DNA of 64,000 bases from Gordonibacter pamelaeae. GTDB taxonomy: Bacteria > Actinomycetota > Coriobacteriia > Coriobacteriales > Eggerthellaceae. Below are positions 25,445-33,824 of this stretch, one piece after another. Positions within the stretch are counted from its first letter, which is position 1, and every line of letters begins with the position of its first letter. A program made the position numbers and the translations under genes. Under the pieces are notes generated by a model. It did no database searches. It worked only from the letters and a program-made list of their open reading frames with translations, and was not told the DNA's origin. The stretch is taken from NCBI RefSeq assembly GCF_042665095.1, contig NZ_JBHTBV010000004.1. One strand, given 5' to 3'.

Positions 25445-26245
25445 ATGAGCGCACAGGTAACACCCGATGCATCGGATAGTCGAAGTAGCACTTCCCCTTT
25501 GCCGGAGCCTCCGGACGAAACCCCTGCGGCCTGCGAGCCAGCCGTGCCGCCCGCTGCGGCAACGGCGTCCGCCGTGCCCCATTCCTCGGTAAGCGCGTTG
25601 AGTGCGGATCACGTCGTCCGCGAGTACAAGGCGGGCGAGGAGATAGCCAACTCCATCTCGCACGGCCTCGGCATCGTTTTCGCCCTGGCGGCAATTCCGT
25701 TTCTGGCCGTGCGTGCGGCCGCGCATCCTGAAGTCGTCTACCTGGTGGGTGCGCTCGTGTACGCCTACTCCATGCTGCTCGAGTACACCATGTCCACGCT
25801 GTACCACGCCATCGCCGTCGACAAGGCGAAAAAGGTGTTCAAGGTGCTCGACCATAGCTGCATCTACCTGTTCATCGCTGGCTCCTACACGCCGTTCTGC
25901 CTCATCTCGCTCGCCGATTCGGGCGGCCTGTGGCTGTGCGCGTTCGTGTGGGTCGTGGCGTTGGCGGGCGTGGCCAGCGAAACGTTCTGGGTGTTCCGTC
26001 CACGTTGGATATCAGCCGTGCTCTACCTGCTCATGGGATGGTGCGTCGTGTGGTTCCTGCCGCCGCTCATCGCAGCCCTCTGGGGGCCGGGCCTGTGGCT
26101 GCTCGTGGGCGGCGGCGTGTGCTATACGATAGGCTGCATCTTCTACGTGCTGAAGAAGATTCCCTATATGCATTCCATCTTCCATCTGTGGGTGCTGGCC
26201 GGAACGGTCTGCCAGTTCTTGGCCATCGCCTTCTATATTATGTAA
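25445..26245 (+). CDS. TrhA/hemolysin III (PAQR-family) membrane protein
   Basis: Seven-helix membrane protein of the hemolysin III group, linked in other bacteria to membrane-fluidity homeostasis. The 266-residue product has a 60-residue Pro/Ala-rich tail and then family motifs: EIANSISHGLGI, STLYHAI, DHSCIYLFIAGSYTPF and a late MHSIFHLWVLAG, containing the histidines and Asp/Ser of the metal site. It begins six bases after the PH-domain gene, so it is probably in the same transcript. ATG 25445 lacks a strong ribosome-binding site. Confidence 0.9.
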   Translation: MSAQVTPDASDSRSSTSPLPEPPDETPAACEPAVPPAAATASAVPHSSVSALSADHVVREYKAGEEIANSISHGLGIVFALAAIPFLAVRAAAHPEVVYLVGALVYAYSMLLEYTMSTLYHAIAVDKAKKVFKVLDHSCIYLFIAGSYTPFCLISLADSGGLWLCAFVWVVALAGVASETFWVFRPRWISAVLYLLMGWCVVWFLPPLIAALWGPGLWLLVGGGVCYTIGCIFYVLKKIPYMHSIFHLWVLAGTVCQFLAIAFYIM

Positions 26246-26410
26246 GCGGCGCGTGCACGAGCGCGCGGGCATGACAGCCCCACGGTTGCCGGGGTGGAGG
26301 CGGCTTCGTATCCGCACCCCATTCTCCGGCGAGGCGCGAAAGCGCGAACACGGGCCGCAGAGGCGGCTCCGCACGCATCCGCAACGCTAAAAGGAGTGAG
26401 TTTCGCTTTC

Positions 26411-27793
26411 ATGGACATAGGGATAAGCATCGTCGTCACGTTTTTGCTCGTTCTGGTTAACGGCTACTTCTCCATGTCGGAGATGGCCCTGGTCAACGCC
26501 AAGCATGTGCTGCTGCAGAAGGATGCCGACGAGGGCGACAAGAAGGCCCAGCGCGCGCTTAGCCTGGCCAGCGACTCGGGGCAGTTCCTGGCCACCATCC
26601 AGGTGGCTATCACGCTCGTGGGCTTCTTCGCGTCCGCCGCGGCAGCCACGAACCTGTCGGACCCGCTTGCACAGTGGCTGTCCGGCTTCGGCGTGGGTTG
26701 GCTCTCGGTCATCGCGCCCGGCCTGGCACCCGTGCTCATCACGCTCATCGTGTCGTACCTGAGCATCGTGGTGGGCGAGCTCGTGCCGAAGCGCATGGCA
26801 TTGGCCGACGCCGAACGCGTGAGCAAGACGGTGGCCGGCCCCCTGATGGTGTTCCAGAAGGTCGCGCGCCCGCTGGTGGCGCTGACCTCGGCCTCGGCCA
26901 ACGGCTTGTCGCGCCTGCTGCGCATCAAGAACGCCGACGAGCGCCAGAGCGTGTCCGAGGAAGAGATCAAGTACATGGTCACGGACAACGACGAGCTGCT
27001 GCCCGACGAGAAGCGCATGATCCACGACATCCTGGACCTGGGCGACATGACGGTGCACGAGATCATGCAGCCGCGCGTGGACATGATCCTCGTGGAGGAT
27101 ACGGAAACCGTGCGCCAGGCCGTCGACCGCATGCGCGGCACCGGCTACTCGCGGCTGCCCGTGTTCCATGAGGACATCGACCGCATCGTGGGCATCGTGC
27201 ACTACAAAGATCTGGTCGGGCCCCTCATGGACGGCAAGGAGAACGAGCCGGTGGCGGACTACGCCTACGAGGCTCTGTTCGTGCCCGAGACGAAGGACCT
27301 GTTCCCGCTTCTTTCCGAGATGCAAACGAATAGGCAACAGATGGCCATCGTGGTTGACGAGTACGGTGGCACCGATGGTTTAATTACCGTCGAGGACATT
27401 GTGGAGGAGATCGTCGGCGAGATCATCGACGAGTCGGACATCGAGAACAAGTTCATCACGCCGCTGTCGGACGGAACGTGGCTCGTGGACGGGCGCTTCC
27501 CCGTGGAGGACGCGCTGAAGCTTGGCTGGCCCGTCACGGAGTCGGACGACTACGAGACGATGGCCGGGTGGCTCATGGGCATGATCGATTTCGTTCCCCA
27601 GGTGGGCGACGAGTTCGAGTTCGGCGGGTACCGGTTCAAGATCCAGGCCATGCGGCGCAGGCGCATCTCGAACATCCGGGTGACGCGCGAGGTTGGTGCG
27701 GACAACGCGCCGGCTGTGCAGGCCGAGGACGATGCGGGCCGCGATCCCGCCGAAGCTGCCGCCGAGAACGCCGAGCATCCTGCCTCCCACTGA
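26411..27793 (+). CDS. CNNM/CorC-type membrane protein with CBS pair
   Basis: Predicted divalent-cation (Mg/Co) transport or regulation protein. The 460-residue product has a DUF21/CNNM membrane domain (residues 1-190, starting MDIGISIVVTFLLVLVNGYF), a CBS pair (about 205-325, MQPRVDMILVEDTETV and VVDEYGGTDGLITVEDIVEEIVGE) and a CorC-HlyC C-terminal domain. AAGGAG is 14 bases before ATG 26411; an in-frame GTG (26396) abuts that sequence and is less likely. It is separated by 165 bases from the hemolysin III gene, with no clear terminator between them. Confidence 0.9.
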   Translation: MDIGISIVVTFLLVLVNGYFSMSEMALVNAKHVLLQKDADEGDKKAQRALSLASDSGQFLATIQVAITLVGFFASAAAATNLSDPLAQWLSGFGVGWLSVIAPGLAPVLITLIVSYLSIVVGELVPKRMALADAERVSKTVAGPLMVFQKVARPLVALTSASANGLSRLLRIKNADERQSVSEEEIKYMVTDNDELLPDEKRMIHDILDLGDMTVHEIMQPRVDMILVEDTETVRQAVDRMRGTGYSRLPVFHEDIDRIVGIVHYKDLVGPLMDGKENEPVADYAYEALFVPETKDLFPLLSEMQTNRQQMAIVVDEYGGTDGLITVEDIVEEIVGEIIDESDIENKFITPLSDGTWLVDGRFPVEDALKLGWPVTESDDYETMAGWLMGMIDFVPQVGDEFEFGGYRFKIQAMRRRRISNIRVTREVGADNAPAVQAEDDAGRDPAEAAAENAEHPASH

Positions 27794-27827
27794 TAGTGCA
27801 GCGTCGACGGTTCGACCAGGAGGCAGC

Positions 27828-28961
27828 GTGAACACCGAGAAGCGACTCTACCGCTCGCGCAACGCGCTCGTCGGGGGCGTGTGCGCCGGTGTGGCCGAGT
27901 ACTTCAGCTTCGACCCGCTGGTCGCCCGCATCCTCACGGTGGCGTTCACGCTGTCCACGGCGGGGTTGTTCGCCGTTGCCTATGTGGCGCTGTGGGTCAT
28001 CCTGCCCCTGGCTCCCAACGAGGCTGGTCCTGTGGAGGTGGAGCCCCACTCCGTGCACTCGGACACGTACGGCTCCGTGGACGTCGGCGCGTCGCGCACC
28101 CGCGCCGACGACGCCGCCCGCGCTGCCTCCGAGGTGGCGGCCGCACGGCAGCACCTTCCTTACGACGCCTATGCGGGCACGGGGCACGTGCCCCCCGAAC
28201 CGCCCACGGCCGAGGCCGCCGCATGGGCGCAGCGGGCGCAGTGCCAGGTGCCGTCCGGCTGGCAGGCGCCCGGATGGGAGGCACCAGGGTGGCAGTCTCC
28301 CAACTGGCAGGCGCCGCCCCGCGCAGATCACGCTCCGGCGGGAGGGGGAGCGTCCTCGGTGCCGGGCGGCTCTGCAGAACCGCAGCAAGCCGGAGTGCCG
28401 AACGGCTGGCGTGCACCGGATGCCGCGTCCGCACCGCCGCCTGCGTGGGGCCCGCAGCGGAACGCCGGGGTGAAGGCGGCCGTGTTCGTCGGGTCGTTCC
28501 TGCTGTTCTTCGGCATAGCCGCGCTGCTGGCCGAGAACATCGACGGCATTGCGTGGTGGCAGTTCTGGCCGCTTGTCCTCGCCATCATCGGCATCGTGCA
28601 AATGGTGGTTCCTGGGCCGCCGGGCCACCGCATGATCCAGTTCGTGGACGGCCTCATGCTCTTCAGCTTGGGCAGCACGCTGCTGTTCTTCAGCCTGGGC
28701 TTGGTGGGGTGGGCGTCCTTGCAGCTCATGTTCCTGAACCTATGGCCGCTGCTGCTCATGATGGTGGGGTTCTTCATTATCGGCGGCGCGCTGCATGCGC
28801 CGTGGTGGACGTTGCTCGCGGGGCTGTGCTTCGTGGCGTTCTGCGTCCTGGGGATGCTGTGGTTCTCCGTGCCGGGGCCGAACGACCTCATTGTGCTCAC
28901 GCTACCCTACGGCCGTGAGTTCGTCATCCCCTTCGAAGTGGGCGTCGCCGTGGTTCGCTAG
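27828..28961 (+). CDS. PspC-domain membrane protein
   Basis: The 377-residue product begins NTEKRLYRSRNALVGGVCAGVAEYF, the PspC domain of envelope stress proteins. A Pro/Ala/Trp-rich linker (about 75-205, with repeated WQAPxW words) and four or five membrane helices at the C-terminus (LiaI/DUF5668-like) follow. GTG 27828 sits behind AGGAGG. Probably senses or buffers membrane stress; specific partners are not visible. It lies 34 bases after the CorC-type gene, likely the same operon. Confidence 0.85.
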   Translation: MNTEKRLYRSRNALVGGVCAGVAEYFSFDPLVARILTVAFTLSTAGLFAVAYVALWVILPLAPNEAGPVEVEPHSVHSDTYGSVDVGASRTRADDAARAASEVAAARQHLPYDAYAGTGHVPPEPPTAEAAAWAQRAQCQVPSGWQAPGWEAPGWQSPNWQAPPRADHAPAGGGASSVPGGSAEPQQAGVPNGWRAPDAASAPPPAWGPQRNAGVKAAVFVGSFLLFFGIAALLAENIDGIAWWQFWPLVLAIIGIVQMVVPGPPGHRMIQFVDGLMLFSLGSTLLFFSLGLVGWASLQLMFLNLWPLLLMMVGFFIIGGALHAPWWTLLAGLCFVAFCVLGMLWFSVPGPNDLIVLTLPYGREFVIPFEVGVAVVR

Positions 28962-29080
28962 CGCTGCCGCTTACCTCCCGTGCTTCGCCTACGGTCGCTT
29001 TGTTCGAAAAACGAACACGCGGGGAAGATGCATGATCACCTGCGCATCTGCGGCTTCCTTGTTTGTCAAGCGAACAAAAC

Positions 29081-29105
29081 GTGGAGGCCGTCTCCACACT
29101 TTTTT
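29081..29105 (+). terminator. Intrinsic terminator downstream of PspC gene
   Basis: GTGGAG (29081-29086), a five-base loop and CTCCAC (29092-29097) are followed by ACTTTTTT. It lies 120 bases after the pspC-like stop. The intervening 28962-29080 also holds a small TTCGAAAAACGAA hairpin and shows no coding signal. Confidence 0.7.
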
Positions 29106-29133
29106 GCTCCCGTAGGGCCCCATGGGCTAAAAT
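29104..29133 (+). promoter_or_regulatory. Probable promoter of the cell-wall enzyme gene
   Basis: TTGCTC (29104-29109), an 18-base spacer and TAAAAT (29128-29133) give a fair vegetative promoter just after the terminator. This predicts a leader of about 110 bases before the start codon. I looked for a ydaO (c-di-AMP) riboswitch in that leader and do not see its conserved core. Confidence 0.5.
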
Positions 29134-29249
29134 ACACCTCGACAAAACAGCATATCGGCCCTTCGGCAGCAACCACCCCTCATAATCTACCACGCTGTCA
29201 CCGCTTCGGCGGCCTGGTCGTGCGCTGTTCATTGAAAGGTAACCAAGGT

Positions 29250-30065
29250 TTGACTGACAGACGATACAAGCAGCGGAAGTCGAGCATTGTCGCGAAGATC
29301 GCGGCGGTCGGGTGCGCGTCCATCGTGCTCGCCGGGTGCATCGGCTTCGGCATTGCCTCCGCAGGCGGCAGCGCGCAGGAAGTTGACGCGTTCGGCATCG
29401 ATGCCTTGAGCGCCCCTGTGTCCGAGGCCGATACTGCAACGTTCGCCGAGAACGCGACCGATTCCTCCGCGCGCGAGGCCACGGTGCTTGCCAGCACGGC
29501 GAAGCGCGACATCTCCAAGGGCATCGAGGCCATCGAGGCCGAGGAGGAAGCCGCCCGCATCGCCGCCGAGGAGGCCGCTCGTGCCGAGGAGGCCGCCCGC
29601 GTGGCCGCCGCCGAGGCAGCGAAGGCCGAGCAGCAGGCGCGTGCCGCCCAGGACAGCGCCGCTTCCGCGCTGGCCAGCCTGCCCGACGTGGACTTCTCCG
29701 TGGGCAAGGAAGCCTTCATCTCCACATGGACCGACCGCATCGACGCCTACCTAGCCGGCTCGCCGCTGGCGGGGCAGGGTGCGACGTTCGCCACGGCCGC
29801 TTGGGACTACGGCGTGGACCCGCGCTGGTCGCCCGCCATCTCCAACACCGAGAGCTCGAAGGGTGCCGTGTGCTTCAAGCCGTATAACGCCTGGGGTTGG
29901 GGCCAGTCGGGCTGGGGGAGCTGGGAAGAGGCCATCAACGCCCACGTGGCCGGCCTTGCGAGCGTTTACGGCTATTCCATCACGTACGGCGCTGCCATGA
30001 AGTACTGCCCGCCGAACTACGACCACTGGTTCAACGCAACGCTGGGCCAGATGATGATGATCTAA
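29250..30065 (+). CDS. Lysozyme-like cell-wall hydrolase with membrane anchor and coiled coil
   Basis: The 271-residue product has a basic N-terminus and a hydrophobic signal anchor (about 14-40, with LAGC). An Ala/Glu-rich coiled coil (about 88-145, EEEAARIAAEEAAR type) and a C-terminal lysozyme/glucosaminidase-like domain follow (WDYGVDPRWSPAISNTESSKG; Glu in NTESS is the likely catalytic acid; YNAWGWGQSGWGSWEEAI). I favour the TTG at 29250, ten bases behind AAAGG; the open frame upstream crosses the promoter and terminator. It probably cuts peptidoglycan during growth or division. Confidence 0.75.
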   Translation: MTDRRYKQRKSSIVAKIAAVGCASIVLAGCIGFGIASAGGSAQEVDAFGIDALSAPVSEADTATFAENATDSSAREATVLASTAKRDISKGIEAIEAEEEAARIAAEEAARAEEAARVAAAEAAKAEQQARAAQDSAASALASLPDVDFSVGKEAFISTWTDRIDAYLAGSPLAGQGATFATAAWDYGVDPRWSPAISNTESSKGAVCFKPYNAWGWGQSGWGSWEEAINAHVAGLASVYGYSITYGAAMKYCPPNYDHWFNATLGQMMMI

Positions 30066-30067
30066 AC

Positions 30068-30102
30068 GTTTCGCCGGCCGCCGGGCCGGCGAAACTGTTT
30101 TT
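30068..30102 (+). terminator. Terminator after cell-wall hydrolase
   Basis: A perfect 12-bp stem (GTTTCGCCGGCC at 30068-30079, complement 30084-30095), four-base loop, then TGTTTTT. It begins three bases after the stop codon. Confidence 0.9.
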
Positions 30103-30242
30103 CCGCCCCGGAACCGATGATGCCAGGCTGCCTTTAGCTCCCCAACGGGCGTGTATCGCCGCTTTCCCGCGCGCGAGGCTTGCAGTATGCTAGGGCGCGG
30201 CAGGAAATCGGCGCCGCACGGGCGCGTGGTGAAAGGATCGGT

Positions 30243-30908
30243 ATGAGCAACGTGATCGTCGTCGGCTGCGGCCGCGTGGGCTCGCAGTTGGCGAACATGC
30301 TGTCGGACAACGGCAACAACGTGTGCGTCATCGACAAGAACGCCGACGCGTTCGCGAACCTGGGCCGCAACTTCAACGGCTCGACGGTGCAGGGCCTCGG
30401 CTTCGACGAGGAGACCCTCGTGAAGGCCGGCGTGGAGGACTGCGACGTCATCGCGGCCGTCACGCAGTTCGACAACACGAACCTCATGGTGGCCGAGGTG
30501 GGCAGCCGCCTGTACGGCGTCCCCCATGTCATCGCCCGCCTGTACAACCCCGACCACGAGCGCGCCTACATGCAGCTGGGCATCGACCACGTGTGCGGCA
30601 CGTCGCTGGTGGCCGAGGACGTGTTCAGCAAGATCGTGTCGGGTCACGGCGCGCACATCGACACGTTCGGCGAGTTCGAGGTGCTGCGCTTCTCGCTCGA
30701 CCTGAGCTGGCGCGACACCGACCATCCCACCATCCGCGTGTCCGAGATGGAGCGCGACCACGACATCCGCATCATCGCGTTCGAGCGCGCCGACGGCTCC
30801 GCCTCATCCATTCCCACGCGCGACTCGATCCTCTACCAGGGCGATTCCGTGCTCGCCTGCGTGCGCCACGAGCTTATCGGTGCGTTCTCGCGCTACATCC
30901 AAGACTAG
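30243..30908 (+). CDS. TrkA-N/TrkA-C potassium-uptake regulator, first copy
   Basis: Cytoplasmic NAD(H)-binding gating subunit of a Trk/Ktr K+ channel. The 221-residue product has the Rossmann start VIVVGCGRVGSQLANML, the acidic strand end CVIDKN and a TrkA-C (RCK-C) domain after about residue 140. ATG 30243 follows GAAAGGATCG. It is followed by a second TrkA gene after nine bases. The membrane subunit (TrkH/KtrB) is not in the window. Confidence 0.9.
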   Translation: MSNVIVVGCGRVGSQLANMLSDNGNNVCVIDKNADAFANLGRNFNGSTVQGLGFDEETLVKAGVEDCDVIAAVTQFDNTNLMVAEVGSRLYGVPHVIARLYNPDHERAYMQLGIDHVCGTSLVAEDVFSKIVSGHGAHIDTFGEFEVLRFSLDLSWRDTDHPTIRVSEMERDHDIRIIAFERADGSASSIPTRDSILYQGDSVLACVRHELIGAFSRYIQD

Positions 30909-30917
30909 GAGAATCCC

Positions 30918-31595
30918 ATGTACATCGTTATCGCCGGCGGCGGCAAGATCGGTGAGTACCTGGCCAACGTGCTGCTGCAGAGCGGCAACGACGTGGCCGT
31001 GATCGAGGAGAACCTGCAGACAGCCGACCATCTGTCCATTGTGCTGGAAGGGCGCTACCTCGTTATCCACGGCGACGGGTGCGACTCGAAGTACCAGGAG
31101 GACGCCGGCATCCGCAAGGCCGACGTGTTCGTGGCCACCACGGGCCAGGACGACGACAACCTGGTATCGTGCGAGATCGCCCAGCGGGTGTTCAACGTAC
31201 CGCGCTGCATCGCGCGCGTGAACAACCCGAAGAACCTGCGCATCTTCCGCGAGGTGGGCATCGAGAGCGTGTCGTCCACCACGCTCATCGCGACCCTTAT
31301 CGAGGAGGAGACGCTGCTGGGCAGCGTGAGCGTGGCCTCGTCGCTCACGCATGGCAACGTAGTGCTCACCGAGATCACCGTGCCGCGCATGCGCTACCAC
31401 TCCAACGAGGCCGGCATCCTTGCCTCAAGCGTGCCGCTGCCGGAGAACAGCCTGATAGCCGCCGTGTCTCCCAAAGACGACGACAACGTGGAAGTGGTGG
31501 GCGAGGAAACCGTGCTCTACCCCGGCGACAAGGCCATCGTCGTAGCCGACACCGAAGTCCTTGACGAGGTGCGCTCCCTGTTCAAGGGGCTCTAG
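30918..31595 (+). CDS. TrkA-N/TrkA-C potassium-uptake regulator, second copy
   Basis: A paralogous gating subunit of 225 residues. It has MYIVIAGGGKIGEYLANVLL, then NDVAVIEEN, and a C-terminal RCK-C domain ending near VVADTEVLDEVRSLFKGL. AGGAGA precedes the ATG. Tandem TrkA genes are common in Coriobacteriia and may form a hetero-octameric ring; that is inference. The gene ends 60 bases before a convergent MOSC gene. Confidence 0.9.
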   Translation: MYIVIAGGGKIGEYLANVLLQSGNDVAVIEENLQTADHLSIVLEGRYLVIHGDGCDSKYQEDAGIRKADVFVATTGQDDDNLVSCEIAQRVFNVPRCIARVNNPKNLRIFREVGIESVSSTTLIATLIEEETLLGSVSVASSLTHGNVVLTEITVPRMRYHSNEAGILASSVPLPENSLIAAVSPKDDDNVEVVGEETVLYPGDKAIVVADTEVLDEVRSLFKGL

Positions 31596-31655
31596 GTTCC
31601 GGCGGCCTACCTGCCGGCCTCGCAGGCTTCTCGGCGCCAACCCGGCGTGCTCCTC

Positions 31656-32174
31656 CTATCCCTCGCGCGCCGCGCGCAGCTCCTCGAGGGCTTCGGGCGG
31701 GGTGTGGGCGCAGGTGCCGTCGCCCAACGCGACCACCTGCACGGGGTCGCCGGGCTTCACCTCGCCGTCCTCCAGCGCCACGAAGAACACGCCCTCGCGG
31801 GGGAAGATGCAGTCGCCGGCCAGGTGGTAGATGGCGCACTTCGTGTGGCACACCTTGCCGATCTGCGAGAGCTCCAAAAGGGCCCCGCCCACGCGCACGC
31901 GCGTGCCCAGCGGCAGCGCAAGGAGGTCGATGCCCTCGGTGGTGACGTTCTCCGCGAAATCGCCCTCGGCCACGTCAAGGCCCATGGCCTGCGCCTTCTC
32001 GATGGACTCCCATGCCAAGAGCGACACCTGCCGGTGCCAGTCGCCGGCGTGCGCGTCGCCCGCCACGCCCCGGTTCGCCTCGATAGCGGCACCGCCCGCG
32101 CACGGCGTCTTGCGTCCGCCCTTGCGCCGCGACGTGTTCACCGACCGCACGCGGCCCTCCCTGCACTCCTCCAT
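31656..32174 (-). CDS. MOSC domain protein
   Basis: The 172-residue protein has the MOSC (molybdenum cofactor sulfurase C-terminal) fold. Visible are an early basic segment, GVAGDAHAGDWHRQVSLLAWES and the conserved cysteine in QIGKVCHTKC. Free MOSC proteins handle sulfur or molybdenum cofactor; the exact substrate is unknown. It fits the many molybdoenzyme genes of the window. It is transcribed away from purB. The 180-base spacer (32175-32353) is AT-rich near 32203-32235 and should contain both promoters, though I cannot assign clear boxes. Confidence 0.82.
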   Translation of the reverse strand: MEECREGRVRSVNTSRRKGGRKTPCAGGAAIEANRGVAGDAHAGDWHRQVSLLAWESIEKAQAMGLDVAEGDFAENVTTEGIDLLALPLGTRVRVGGALLELSQIGKVCHTKCAIYHLAGDCIFPREGVFFVALEDGEVKPGDPVQVVALGDGTCAHTPPEALEELRAAREG

Positions 32175-32353
32175 CTTGTCCGCCCTTCTCCCGAATGCCT
32201 AGTATTTCTATAGGAAAATATACTACTTGATCGAGGATAAGCAAGTCAAGCGCGCCGCGCCCAAGGCTCGACACTTTCCGTGAAGTGCGCCGCTCGGGGG
32301 CTGGTTTGCGGTATGCTGGTTGCCATCAGGTACGACGTGGGAAAGGGACCGGC

Positions 32354-33697
32354 GTGATCAACCGTTACACGCGCCCGGCTATGGGCGCCATCTGGGAACT
32401 CGAGAACAAGTTCTCCATCTGGAAGGAAATCGAGGTGCTGGCGTGCGAGGCGCAGGCCGAGCTGGGAAAGTCCGGTATCACGAAGGAGGAGGCCGCGTGG
32501 ATCCGCGCGCACGCCGATTTCACCGTCGAGCGCATCGATGAGATCGAGAAGGTGACGAACCACGACGTCATCGCGTTCACCACGAACATGGCCGAGTACA
32601 TCGACGCCGACGTGCCCGAGGGCCAGGAGCCGCCCAGCCGCTGGGTGCACTACGGCATGACGTCTTCCGACCTGGGCGACACCGCGCTGTCCTACCAGAT
32701 CACGCAGGCTATCGACATCATCCTGGAGGACATCAAGCAGCTGGGCGAGACGTGCAAGCGCCGCGCCTTCGAGTTCCAGGAGACGCTGTGCGTGGGCCGC
32801 ACGCACGGCATCCATGCCGAGCCGATGACGTTCGGCATGAAGTTCGGCAGCTGGGCCTGGGCCCTCAAGCGCGCCCAGACGCGCATGGAGGAAGCCCGCA
32901 AGGTGGCCGCCACGGGCGCCATCAGCGGTGCCGTGGGCACGTACTCCAGCATCGACCCGTTCGTCGAGCAGTACGTGTGCGAGCACCTGGGCCTCTCGCC
33001 CGACCCGCTGTCCACGCAGGTGCTAGCGCGCGACCGCCACGCGCAGGTCATGGCCGGCCTCGCGGTGACGGCGTCCACGCTGGAGTCCATCGCCATGCAG
33101 GTGCGCCTCTTGCAGCAATCCGACGTGATCGAGGCCGAGGAGCCGTTCACGAAGGGCCAGAAGGGGAGCAGTGCCATGCCGCACAAGCGCAACCCCATCA
33201 CGGCCGAGCGCGTCTGCGGCCTGGCCCGCACCGTGAAATCCAACGCGCAGGTGGCCTTCGACAACGTGGCGCTGTGGTACGAGCGCGACATCAGCCACTC
33301 CGGCGCCGAGCGCGTGGCGCTGGCCGACAGCTTCATCGCGCTCGACTACATGTTCGGCAAGATGCAGTGGATGCTCGACGGCCTGCAGACCTACCCGGCC
33401 AAGATGGAGCACAACCTGTGGCGCACGCGCGGCCTCATCTTCAGCTCGAAGGTGCTGCTGGCGCTCGTGGACACGGGTATCAGCCGCGAGGACGCCTACG
33501 TCATCGTGCAGCGCAACGCCATGAAGGTGTGGGAGGACATCCAGAACGCGGTGGACGGCCCCACCTACCGCGAGAACCTCGAGGCCGACTCCGAGGCGAA
33601 CCTTAAGCCCGAGGTGCTCGACGAGATCTTCGACCCGTGGGACTTCCTCACCCGCAAGGACGTGGTGTTCGACCGCCTGAAGGAGCTGGAGTTCTAG
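32354..33697 (+). CDS. purB: Adenylosuccinate lyase
   Basis: Cleaves SAICAR to AICAR and adenylosuccinate to AMP in purine synthesis. The 447-residue protein carries the superfamily signature SSAMPHKRNPI near residue 276, MTSSDLGDTA and GRTHGIHAEP with the catalytic histidine. GTG 32354 has GAAAGGGA upstream; the open frame starts 23 codons earlier without a site. It is followed by a strong terminator, so it is monocistronic although purC and purL lie 6-11 kb away. Confidence 0.95.
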   Translation: MINRYTRPAMGAIWELENKFSIWKEIEVLACEAQAELGKSGITKEEAAWIRAHADFTVERIDEIEKVTNHDVIAFTTNMAEYIDADVPEGQEPPSRWVHYGMTSSDLGDTALSYQITQAIDIILEDIKQLGETCKRRAFEFQETLCVGRTHGIHAEPMTFGMKFGSWAWALKRAQTRMEEARKVAATGAISGAVGTYSSIDPFVEQYVCEHLGLSPDPLSTQVLARDRHAQVMAGLAVTASTLESIAMQVRLLQQSDVIEAEEPFTKGQKGSSAMPHKRNPITAERVCGLARTVKSNAQVAFDNVALWYERDISHSGAERVALADSFIALDYMFGKMQWMLDGLQTYPAKMEHNLWRTRGLIFSSKVLLALVDTGISREDAYVIVQRNAMKVWEDIQNAVDGPTYRENLEADSEANLKPEVLDEIFDPWDFLTRKDVVFDRLKELEF

Positions 33698-33727
33698 CGC
33701 CCGTTTCCCTCAGCAGCTTTCTTTTGC

Positions 33728-33753
33728 AGGGCCTCCGATGGAGGCCCTTTTTT
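33728..33753 (+). terminator. Terminator after purB
   Basis: AGGGCCTCC (33728-33736), three-base loop, GGAGGCCCT (33740-33748) and a run of six T. It is 31 bases after the purB stop. Confidence 0.95.
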
Positions 33754-33824
33754 CTCATCATAGATTGATTAAAAAGATTAGTAAGATTAGAGTGAGGAAA
33801 AAGCGGAGGAAGAAGGGGGGCGCG

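Noticed and set aside
28962..29080. tRNA-like GTTCGA words after the PspC gene
   Set aside because: No cloverleaf can be formed; the words belong to a small TTCGAAAAACGAA hairpin.
29134..29249. Possible c-di-AMP (ydaO) riboswitch ahead of a cell-wall hydrolase
   Set aside because: The genetic context fits, but the conserved ydaO core is not present; only a generic leader is seen.
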